Shown one piece after another: positions 1 to 4,030 of a stretch of 5,212 nucleotides of DNA; position 1 is the first letter of the stretch, and the number at the start of each line of letters is the position of its first letter. This stretch comes from Candidatus Taylorbacteria bacterium RIFCSPHIGHO2_02_FULL_46_13 (GTDB lineage Bacteria > Patescibacteriota > Minisyncoccia > Phycocordibacterales > DSPV01). The notes under the pieces were generated by a model. That model did no database searches. It had not been told where the DNA came from and saw only the letters and a list, made by a program, of their open reading frames with translations. The stretch lies in NCBI GenBank assembly GCA_001821015.1, contig MHRQ01000006.1, forward strand, positions 21,312-26,523, given 5' to 3'. The position numbers were made by a program, and so were the translations under genes.

Positions 1-136
1 GGTTTCCGACGACCGTTAGGCTTGCTCCGCCGACGCTGAGTATCGTAGACGAATCAAGCGAAACGTCATTGTAGGCCGCAAAACCCACCAGCGGTGTTGC
101 GGCCAGAATCGCTATAACGAATAAATATTTTTTCAT
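1..136 (-). CDS. Secreted protein, N-terminal fragment (runs off the window)
   Basis: An open frame starts at the ATG read leftward from 136 and stays open for 45 codons to the window edge. The first 20 residues (MKKYLFVIAILAATPLVGFA) form a textbook Sec signal peptide: two lysines, a hydrophobic core and a small-residue site ending GFA before AYND. What follows (VSLDSSTILSVGGASLTVVG) alternates small, polar and beta-branched residues, as in the beta-rich repeat surface proteins of CPR bacteria, so it is probably exported. It lies 27 bases downstream of the larger surface-protein gene on the same strand and probably shares its transcript. The only SD candidate is AAGG, 8 bases before the ATG, inside the 3' arm of an intergenic hairpin. 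The function cannot be named from the N-terminus alone. Confidence 0.75.
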   Translation of the reverse strand, partial: MKKYLFVIAILAATPLVGFAAYNDVSLDSSTILSVGGASLTVVGN

Positions 137-138
137 GT

Positions 139-167
139 ATAAAGCCTTAAGCTGATAAAGGCTTTAC
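139..167 (-). promoter_or_regulatory. Intergenic hairpin spanning stop codon and putative RBS (translational coupling candidate)
   Basis: On the minus strand AAAGCCTT (165-158) pairs perfectly with AAGGCTTT (148-141). A further T-A pair (166/140) and a G-U pair (167/139) give about 10 pairs around a 9-base loop. The 5' arm contains the TAA of the upstream gene and the 3' arm contains AAGG, the only SD-like bases before the next ATG. A ribosome terminating on the upstream gene would open the arm and expose that site. There is no following U-run, so it is unlikely to be a terminator. The pairing is visible; the coupling role is inferred. Confidence 0.5.
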
Positions 168-1273
168 TCGCAGGTGCCAGCTTCAAAAATGGCAAAACCT
201 GTGGTGGTTGCGTACAGTCTGTACATTTTACCAGCCGTATCGTTTCTGTTGGAAGTCATCAATTGAATACAGCCACCATTACCGCTCGTGCCAGTAGAGG
301 TTGAATCGAGATAGAGCGTTGTGGTAGCAGAACTTGATACCGTAACTTCCTTACCCGAACTTGTCGTAGTGCCAAGTCCTAACGTTCCTTGACTGAAAAT
401 GTTTCCACTTGATGCGGTAGTGGTTGCCATGCCGTTCACCATAAAGTTGGCGGTGGTGCCATTGAGAGATACAGAACCGGTGGAAGAAGCAATAGCCAAT
501 GTGGTAAGACCTGTAACGTTCAGCGTGCCCAGGGCAGAGGTGTTGCCGGTTAATGTAATCGTATCACCCGCCGCATCACCCAGGGTTGTAGCGCCATACG
601 TGGTAACCGCGCCTGTTACTTGAAGCGTGCCCGTGGCGAAAAATCCAGAAGTGTTTACGTAGAGAAGATTCGCGCTACTGGCATTACGAATGCTGAATAA
701 GTTGCTTGTTTGACTATTGTACCCAACCAATACGAGAGGAATGGAAGTGGTGGTTGTCGCTTCAAGTGTTACCACCGCCTGACCTGACGCCTGCTGAGTC
801 GTCGTGCCAATCGTGAGGTATTGAGTCGTCAAATCGGCAAGCTGAAGGCGTGCGCCGCTTAGGCTGATACCGCTCGTTGTCGTACCGGTGGTAAACCAGT
901 TCGTGCCGTCGAAGAGCTTGAGCACCTTACTCGTGGAATTGTAATACACAGTTCCCTGTGTTACGCCGGTCGGATCGGTTGCTCGTGAAGCAAATAGAAT
1001 TGTTCCATCAAGACTGTTGCTAGCCGCCGTAGCGCCAACAGTTAAGGAGGGCACCAAAACAGTACTATAGGCTGTAACTCCTGCGCCAAACAGCGCGGTT
1101 GAAGAAGCCTGCAACTGGCCATTGAATGTACCGACACCGGTGACGGTTAGGTTGCCGTCGGTGCTTATACTTGTACTTATCGTCGTTGACGCGAACACTG
1201 TCGCGGCGACTATCAACCCTGATGCAACTACTGGCAACAGGGAAGTATAAAACTTTCTATCCTTGAATTTCAT
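164..1273 (-). CDS. Thr/Ser-rich repetitive secreted surface protein, 369 aa
   Basis: The N-terminus is basic (MKFKDRK), followed by a hydrophobic stretch at about residues 11-28 ending TVFA-S: a signal peptide or membrane anchor. The rest is low-complexity and beta-prone, dominated by Thr, Ser, Gly and Ala. A motif of the form (N/T)L(T/Q/N)VTG recurs at about 41, 216 and 250, and TTT clusters recur at least seven times. GTVYYNSTSKVLKLFDGTNW (about 107-126) resembles a segment I recall from many Parcubacteria surface and tail-fibre-like proteins. The C-terminal ~35 residues hold just two cysteines (C335, C368), which could form a disulphide closing a small terminal domain. This is probably an exported, fibrous or beta-solenoid cell-surface protein; the ligand is unknown. 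The ATG at 1273 is the first usable start and has no visible SD. It is divergent from rplJ and appears co-transcribed with the signal-peptide gene that follows. Confidence 0.85.
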   Translation of the reverse strand: MKFKDRKFYTSLLPVVASGLIVAATVFASTTISTSISTDGNLTVTGVGTFNGQLQASSTALFGAGVTAYSTVLVPSLTVGATAASNSLDGTILFASRATDPTGVTQGTVYYNSTSKVLKLFDGTNWFTTGTTTSGISLSGARLQLADLTTQYLTIGTTTQQASGQAVVTLEATTTTSIPLVLVGYNSQTSNLFSIRNASSANLLYVNTSGFFATGTLQVTGAVTTYGATTLGDAAGDTITLTGNTSALGTLNVTGLTTLAIASSTGSVSLNGTTANFMVNGMATTTASSGNIFSQGTLGLGTTTSSGKEVTVSSSATTTLYLDSTSTGTSGNGGCIQLMTSNRNDTAGKMYRLYATTTGFAIFEAGTCE

Positions 1274-1276
1274 AGA

Positions 1277-1305
1277 ATAATAATTAACTGAATCAATAAT
1301 CTAAA
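1277..1305 (-). promoter_or_regulatory. Weak promoter candidate for the surface-protein gene
   Basis: On the minus strand TTTAGA (1305-1300) and TATTAT (1282-1277) are 17 bases apart, each with four or five matches to the sigma-70 boxes. The -10 ends only three bases before the ATG, so transcription would start at or inside the start codon, giving a leaderless mRNA. That would fit the missing SD, but the region is AT-rich and chance matches are likely. Confidence 0.25.
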
Positions 1306-1392
1306 CTAATTTTTTTGTGAAGCAGGGGCGACCTTTCCGCTACACACAATGGGAACATTTTATCACGCCTAATAGTGCCGATCTATGTCAAG

Positions 1393-1401
1393 TGTGGATA
1401 A
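1393..1401 (-). promoter_or_regulatory. Perfect DnaA-box-like 9-mer
   Basis: The minus strand reads TTATCCACA, an exact match to the classical DnaA box (TTATNCACA). It lies about 40 bases upstream of the proposed rplJ promoter. I found no cluster of boxes or AT-rich unwinding element beside it, so this is not evidence of an origin. A single 9-mer can occur by chance, or DnaA could modulate the nearby promoters. Confidence 0.4.
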
Positions 1402-1437
1402 CCTGTTGACCAGAGTGCTCGGGTCTTCCCTGTGCAT

Positions 1438-1466
1438 TTGACTTTTCTTTTCCAAGTTGCTACCCT
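1438..1466 (+). promoter_or_regulatory. Promoter of the rplJ-rplL operon
   Basis: TTGACT (1438-1443) matches the -35 consensus in five of six bases. The -10 candidate TACCCT (1461-1466) is poor but lies exactly 17 bases downstream and carries an extended -10 TG at 1458-1459. Transcription would begin near 1472-1474, which is where the first long-range stem of the rplJ leader starts (1471). That agreement raises confidence. An upstream TTGACC at 1406 has no acceptable -10. Confidence 0.5.
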
Positions 1467-1586
1467 TTGATTTACCCGCTAAATTTGTTGCTCTCGTACG
1501 CCTAAGAAGGCGTACGGCAAAGCCAAGAGCAAAAAATTACTCGGGTAAACCCAAAGAACGCAGGCCACAGAGAGCTTGAAGCTGAG

Positions 1587-1606
1587 GGCTTAGCGCTTGG
1601 AGCTTT
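1587..1606 (+). repeat. Dispersed ~20-base repeat, copy A (5' arm of leader stem)
   Basis: GGCTTAGCGCTTGGAGCTTT here matches 4841-4860 at 18 of 20 positions and 4731-4750 at 15 of 20. An inverted copy at 1640-1659 forms the other arm of the rplJ leader stem. These are short, imperfect, intergenic sequences built from GCTTAGCGCTT-type words. They may be members of a dispersed repeat family that has been incorporated into the leader. Confidence 0.5.
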
Positions 1607-1639
1607 AGAGAGGGAATTTCTTCTTAAAGCTAAAAGCCT

Positions 1640-1659
1640 TAAGTTCTAAGCGCCAAGCT
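1640..1659 (-). repeat. Dispersed ~20-base repeat, inverted copy B
   Basis: The minus strand matches copy A (1587-1606) at 15 of 20 positions, so A and B face each other and form the long helix of the rplJ leader. AAAGCCTTAAG at 1633-1643 (allowing one extra A) also recurs at 141-151 in the hairpin between the two surface-protein genes. Confidence 0.4.
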
Positions 1660-1720
1660 TTCTCAATAAGCCCTGCAGAGGGTCGGTCTCCGCTTTAATG
1701 ATGCGGGGCGTAACCTTTGG

Positions 1721-1738
1721 GCCTTCATTATTGGAGGC
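1721..1738 (+). promoter_or_regulatory. Hairpin sequestering GGAGG before rplJ, with U-rich tail (attenuator or RBS switch)
   Basis: GCCTTC (1721-1726) pairs with GGAGGC (1733-1738; one G-U) around ATTATT. The 3' arm holds the only SD-like sequence before rplJ, and the following TATTTCTTTT could serve as a terminator tract. GGAGG ends 16 bases before the ATG, much farther than the usual 5-9, so it may serve the hairpin rather than, or as well as, ribosome binding. An in-frame TAA at 1748-1750 excludes an earlier start. Confidence 0.45.
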
Positions 1739-1753
1739 TATTTCTTTTAAAAA

Positions 1754-2242
1754 ATGGCAAAAAACAAAACACAAAAACAGCAAGCTCTAGATGAGCTATC
1801 GGGTGTGTTGAAAAAGGCAAAGACGGTTGTGTTTGCCGGGTTCAACAAGCTGACCGTCTCTGAAGCGACGCAGACGCGCAAGGCGATGCGTGCATCAGGG
1901 GTGAAATTCTTGGTAGTGAAGAAAACACTTCTAGCGAAGTCTCTTGCAGACAATTCTTTTGGGGCTACGACAGCGTTACCGGGGCAAGTTGCTCTTGCGT
2001 ATGGACCTGATCTGATCGCGCCGGCACGGGAAGTCTTTGCGGCTGGGAAGAAGTTTGATTCAAAACTTTCTATTCTCGGAGGTATCTTTGAAGGGGTTCT
2101 GGTGGATAAAGAAAAAATGAGTGCGATTGCTTCAATTCCGTCTCGCGAAGTACTGTATGGTCAGTTTGTTAATCTTATCAACTCACCGATCCAGTGCTTC
2201 GTGATTGCACTTAATGCAATTGCGTCTCGTAAGACAGGTTAA
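1754..2242 (+). CDS. rplJ: 50S ribosomal protein L10 (uL10)
   Basis: This 162-residue protein has the normal L10 length and layout. The N-terminal rRNA-binding domain carries the family signature around residues 21-64 (KAKTVVFAGFNKLTVSEATQ, then RKAMRASGVKFLVVKKTLLAKSL). The middle segment (about 78-128) continues the domain, and the C-terminal helix (about 130-158, PSREVLYGQFVNLINSPIQ then ALNAIA) is the docking site for L12 dimers. L10 sits on 23S rRNA at the stalk base beside L11 and displays L12 to recruit translation factors. The start is fixed by the typical MAKNKTQKQ opening and an in-frame stop two codons upstream. The SD candidate is unusually far away (16 bases). rplL follows after 20 bases. 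Regulation is probably through the structured leader. Confidence 0.96.
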   Translation: MAKNKTQKQQALDELSGVLKKAKTVVFAGFNKLTVSEATQTRKAMRASGVKFLVVKKTLLAKSLADNSFGATTALPGQVALAYGPDLIAPAREVFAAGKKFDSKLSILGGIFEGVLVDKEKMSAIASIPSREVLYGQFVNLINSPIQCFVIALNAIASRKTG

Positions 2243-2262
2243 TTACTCATTAAAGTAAACAC

Positions 2263-2670
2263 ATGGAAGAAAATAAATCAGTAGGAGATGCGGTAGAGGT
2301 TCCGGCGAAGTTCAAAGCGATTGTTGATGGTGTTGAGCAAATGTCGGTGATGGATTTAAGCGAATTGGTGAAACTTTTGGAGAAAAAGTTCGGTGTCTCC
2401 GCTGCCGCTGTCGCAGTTTCAGCGCCGGGCGCCGCAGGCGCCAGTGCCGGGGAAGAGAAATCGTCTTTTACCGTGGAGCTTAAGGAAGGTGGTGCGCAGA
2501 AAATCGCGGTCATTAAAGTCATCAAAGAGGCGCTGGGTCTTGGACTTAAGGAAGCAAAGGACATTGTTGACGGAGCTCCCAAAGTTCTCAAGGAGGATAT
2601 GAAGAAAGCAGACGCGGAAGATCTAAAGAAAAAAATTGAAGCCGCGGGGGGCAAGGTAGAATTGAAGTAG
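2263..2670 (+). CDS. rplL: 50S ribosomal protein L7/L12 (bL12)
   Basis: This 135-residue stalk protein forms dimers held on L10 and contacts EF-Tu, EF-G and other factors. The N-terminal dimerisation and L10-binding domain is at about residues 15-48 (KFKAIVDGVEQMSVMDLSEL). An Ala/Gly-rich flexible hinge spans about 48-64 (SAAAVAVSAPGAAGASAGEE). The globular factor-binding domain spans about 67-135 with the hallmark KVIKEALGLGLKEAKDIVDG and the ending EAAGGKVELK. The protein starts about 12 residues before the usual L12 N-terminus; this acidic extension (MEENKSVGDAVEV) is small but uncommon. No good SD precedes the ATG (only AAAG 7 bases away), surprising for a protein needed in several copies per ribosome. 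The last codons and stop form half of a 13-bp hairpin. Confidence 0.97.
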   Translation: MEENKSVGDAVEVPAKFKAIVDGVEQMSVMDLSELVKLLEKKFGVSAAAVAVSAPGAAGASAGEEKSSFTVELKEGGAQKIAVIKVIKEALGLGLKEAKDIVDGAPKVLKEDMKKADAEDLKKKIEAAGGKVELK

Positions 2671-2684
2671 GACTTCAATTCTAC
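2656..2684 (+). promoter_or_regulatory. 13-bp perfect hairpin over the rplL stop codon
   Basis: Bases 2656-2668 and 2672-2684 are perfectly complementary around a 3-base loop (2669-2671). The 5' arm encodes the last residues of L12 and the TAG stop bridges the arm and loop. It lacks a U-tract, so it is probably not a terminator. A role in protecting the mRNA 3' end or slowing termination is an inference. Confidence 0.6.
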
Positions 2685-2698
2685 ACTTGGGCGGAGTT

Positions 2699-2718
2699 AA
2701 AATAGCTTCAGCTATTTT
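2699..2718 (+). terminator. Second hairpin after rplL (possible weak terminator)
   Basis: AAAATAGC and GCTATTTT pair perfectly (8 bp) around TTCA. The U-run lies in the 3' arm and the stem is AT-rich, so termination would be weak alone. It stands between the stop-codon hairpin and the strong terminator. Confidence 0.4.
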
Positions 2719-2727
2719 CACGAGATA

Positions 2728-2753
2728 CAAAACGGCCCTATAGGGCCGTTTTG
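2728..2753 (+). terminator. Terminator of the rplJ-rplL operon, symmetric
   Basis: CAAAACGGCCCTA and its exact reverse complement are fused into a 26-base palindrome with a GC-rich core (CGGCCC/GGGCCG) and A/T ends that supply the U-run as TTTTGTTATG. Being symmetric, it could stop transcription on both strands between the convergent genes. Confidence 0.9.
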
Positions 2754-2769
2754 TTATGTGTCGTTAAAT

Positions 2770-2802
2770 AAAAAACACCCCAGCAGTTCGCTGACTGCTG
2801 GG
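2770..2802 (-). terminator. Terminator of the 74-residue membrane-protein gene
   Basis: On the minus strand CCCAGCAGT (2802-2794) and ACTGCTGGG (2787-2779) form a perfect 9-bp stem with a 6-base loop, followed by GTG and six Ts (2775-2770). It begins nine bases after the stop codon of the minus-strand gene, strongly supporting that gene as real. Confidence 0.9.
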
Positions 2803-2811
2803 ATAGGTACC

Positions 2812-3036
2812 TTATTCAACTGTATGGTCGGGTACTTTCTGGTGCCTGAACGGTACCAGGCACCGTTCTGTTTCCACGATGAGGACGCCTCCCCTTCCTT
2901 GTGTGTTTTCAGTGGTATAGCGATGTTTTATCGCCAGGGCTTTGCAATGACTGCATTGCCCGAATCTGATATCCAGTATCCATGCGCCTACAGCCAGTAG
3001 GGGGAAGATACTAAGTGTAATGAGAGTAATAGGCAT
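2812..3036 (-). CDS. Small CxxC membrane protein, 74 aa, unknown function
   Basis: I do not recognise a family. Residues 2-21 (PITLITLSIFPLLAVGAWIL) form one hydrophobic segment, an uncleaved anchor or possibly a signal peptide. A short tail follows, with C28-S-H-C31, then a third cysteine (C59) and histidines at 65 and 71: a potential metal-binding or redox set. The tail is basic and moderately polar. The gene has every signal of a real unit: TTGACA/TAAAAT promoter, AGGAGG four bases before the ATG, and a strong terminator just after the stop. An opposing frame over most of the same bases lacks such signals. It is convergent with rplL and divergent from the winged-helix gene. Confidence 0.8.
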   Translation of the reverse strand: MPITLITLSIFPLLAVGAWILDIRFGQCSHCKALAIKHRYTTENTQGRGGVLIVETERCLVPFRHQKVPDHTVE

Positions 3037-3057
3037 AAGGCCTCCTTTTCGATTTTT

Positions 3058-3085
3058 ATTTTACTATGCGTTGTCATTTTGTCAA
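3058..3085 (-). promoter_or_regulatory. Sigma-70-type promoter of the 74-residue gene
   Basis: On the minus strand a perfect TTGACA (3085-3080) is followed after 16 bases by TAAAAT (3063-3058, five of six to consensus). The predicted start is near 3051, leaving a leader of about 15 bases that contains AAAAGGAGG. This is the best promoter in the window. Confidence 0.8.
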
Positions 3086-3105
3086 GCATGTCTCTGAATC
3101 CTCTT

Positions 3106-3135
3106 TGTGTACACACCTTCAAGAAATTGAGGTGT
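3106..3135. promoter_or_regulatory. Palindrome cluster in the divergent control region (operator candidate)
   Basis: TGTGTACACA (3106-3115) is a perfect 10-base palindrome. Overlapping it, ACACC (3113-3117) pairs with GGTGT (3131-3135) and TCAA (3119-3122) with TTGA (3127-3130) around a GAAA loop, with one bulged T. Both lie between the minus-strand promoter and the winged-helix gene, a natural place for a regulator to bind. Binding by the neighbouring protein is inference. Confidence 0.4.
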
Positions 3136-3195
3136 CAATATACGATTTAAGAAAATAGAGTATATACTGCAGAAAATTAAGTCTTTAGTAATAAC

Positions 3196-3810
3196 ATGGA
3201 GACCTTGAGCAAAATATTCGGCGGGCGCATACACACCAAGATCATGCGGCTCTTTCTCTTGAACCCAGACAAGATATATAGTGCCAAGTCGGTGATGGCA
3301 GTGTGTAGAGGAGGTAAAGGTCAGGTGGAGCGCGAGCTTAAAGCATTTGAGAAAATCGGTCTTATCAAACGCAAACACTACACCAGAGAAGGGAAGACGA
3401 GAGCGGGAAAGAAGTCTCGAGTGCGTGAAAGCGGTTGGACACTTAACAATTCGTTTATCTATCTTTCGCAACTGCGTACTATGTTGGTGGATTCGGTGCT
3501 CCTCAAAAGCAACGATATCGTTAAACGTCTTGGCCGTGGAGGGAATTTGAAGCTTGTTGTGCTCGCAGGCATTTTTATCCAGAATTGGGATAGTCGTGTT
3601 GATCTGTTGGTCGTTGGAGAGAAGCTTAAAAAAGGTTCCCTGGAGCGTATGATGCGATCTATGGAGTCCGAAATCGGACGTGAACTGCACTATTCCATTT
3701 TAGACACTCATGATTTTCAATACCGGATGAGCGTTGGGGATAAACTGATACGTGATATTTTTGATTATCCACACGAAACGATTCTCAACAAGCTGGGAGT
3801 AGAAGCCTAA
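3196..3810 (+). CDS. Winged-helix protein with degenerate nucleotidyltransferase-like domain, 204 aa
   Basis: Residues 1-80 look like a winged helix-turn-helix: a first helix at about 8-21 (FGGRIHTKIMRLFLLNP), a recognition-type region at about 39-57 (GGKGQVERELKAFEKIGLI) and a very basic wing (58-78, rich in Lys/Arg). Residues 83-112 are helical linker. Residues 118-145 (LKLVVLAGIFI, then SRVDLLVVGEKL) resemble the minimal nucleotidyltransferase core, but the usual GS is absent and the SDxD position reads SRVD, so only D136 of the Asp pair remains: probably inactive. The C-terminal part (149-200) is helical, with FQYRMSVGDKLIRDI. Similar fusions appear in CPR genomes as hypothetical or ArsR-like regulators. 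It is likely a cytoplasmic DNA-binding regulator; the target is unknown. The ATG has no SD. A TATACT at 3163-3168 may be its -10 but has no good -35. No strong terminator follows. Confidence 0.85.
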   Translation: METLSKIFGGRIHTKIMRLFLLNPDKIYSAKSVMAVCRGGKGQVERELKAFEKIGLIKRKHYTREGKTRAGKKSRVRESGWTLNNSFIYLSQLRTMLVDSVLLKSNDIVKRLGRGGNLKLVVLAGIFIQNWDSRVDLLVVGEKLKKGSLERMMRSMESEIGRELHYSILDTHDFQYRMSVGDKLIRDIFDYPHETILNKLGVEA

Positions 3811-3865
3811 ATCCAGTACCACTCTTGCGAAAGCGGTGCTGGATAAAACAAGCTTTAGTTATCCA
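3811..3865 (+). promoter_or_regulatory. Two mutually exclusive hairpins after the winged-helix gene
   Basis: Immediately after the TAA, 3811-3820 pairs with 3835-3844 (10 bp, one G-U, 14-base loop). Alternatively TGGATAA (3840-3846) pairs with TTATCCA (3859-3865). The two share 3840-3844 and cannot coexist. A T6 run follows at 3875-3880, too far from either stem for a standard terminator. This could be an inefficient terminator or an attenuator toward the downstream gene. TTATCCACG at 3859-3867 also misses a DnaA box by one base. Confidence 0.35.
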
Positions 3866-3875
3866 CGCGGGTGCT

Positions 3876-3903
3876 TTTTTGTGCCGTTATAGGGTGCTAT
3901 CAT
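3876..3903 (+). promoter_or_regulatory. Weak promoter candidate for the TM-helix-repeat gene
   Basis: TATCAT (3898-3903) is preceded by TGC, giving an extended -10. The -35 (TTTTTG, 3876-3881, 16-base spacer) is poor. Transcription would start near 3910, giving a ~120-base leader. GGGTGCT occurs at 3869-3875 and again at 3892-3898, overlapping these elements. Confidence 0.3.
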
Positions 3904-3976
3904 AGAGGTAGGCTTACTATATGGTTTAGCCCTGTATTAAAGGTCGTTTTCTTTTTTATTCGTTTAAAGGCTCTTC

Positions 3977-4022
3977 TTTCCTCCGTGTAAGCCTGCTAGT
4001 AGGCTGGGCGGATGATAGGGGA
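3977..4022 (+). promoter_or_regulatory. Leader stem that can mask the SD of the TM-helix-repeat gene
   Basis: AGCCTG (3990-3995) pairs with TAGGCT (4000-4005, one G-U) around CTAG. Below it TCCG (3982-3985) pairs with CGGA (4009-4012), and TTTCC (3977-3981) can pair with GGGGA (4018-4022, two G-U). GGGGA is the SD, eight bases before the ATG. The two lower helices are weak, so the masking is only a possibility. Confidence 0.35.
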
Positions 4023-4030
4023 TTATAAAA

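Larger units (their letters stand above)
1471..1740 (+). ncRNA. Structured rplJ 5' leader (ribosomal protein L10-leader-like autoregulatory RNA)
   Basis: About 280 untranslated bases precede rplJ and fold into successive domains. Domain I: 1471-1478 pairs with 1542-1549 (8 bp), 1482-1494 with 1526-1538 (12 of 13 pairs) and 1495-1502 with 1509-1516 (8 bp), leaving a 9-base one-sided bulge at 1517-1525. Domain II: GCAGG (1560-1564) pairs with CCTGC (1672-1676) and encloses a long imperfect stem, 1584-1605 with 1641-1662 (21 of 22 positions pair, several G-U). Domain III: 1688-1693 with 1703-1708. Domain IV: 1721-1726 with 1733-1738, carrying GGAGG in its 3' arm and followed by a U-rich run. CCACAGAGAG after the first arm and CCTGCAGAGGG at the closing arm resemble, from memory, the CCGUAGACAG and CCUGCCGAGG elements of L10 leaders bound by the L10-L12 complex. 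Position and architecture support an autoregulatory leader; the exact family match is untested. Confidence 0.65.

Noticed and set aside
1393..1401. Replication origin at the DnaA-like box
   Set aside because: Only one perfect box, no cluster, no AT-rich unwinding element and no dnaA or dnaN next to it.
1471..1549. Intrinsic terminator for an upstream gene
   Set aside because: No plus-strand gene precedes it in the window, and no U-run follows the outer stem; the promoter just upstream fits a leader domain better.
2250..2678. 142-codon minus-strand open frame opposite rplL
   Set aside because: It mirrors rplL (Ala/Ser-rich antisense of the hinge) and runs backward through the operon terminator region; rplL is certain.
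2758..3000. 80-codon plus-strand open frame opposite the 74-residue gene
   Set aside because: It begins directly after the rplL terminator, has no SD or promoter, and runs through the terminator stem of the minus-strand gene, which has all expression signals.
3066..3158. 30-codon plus-strand frame with three cysteine/histidine-rich residues near its start
   Set aside because: No SD, overlaps the minus-strand promoter and palindromes, and no independent support.
3082..3690. 202-codon minus-strand open frame over the winged-helix gene
   Set aside because: Its product is a compositionally odd His/Ser/Thr-rich chain with no recognisable domain; the plus frame has a coherent winged-helix pattern. 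It is a shadow.
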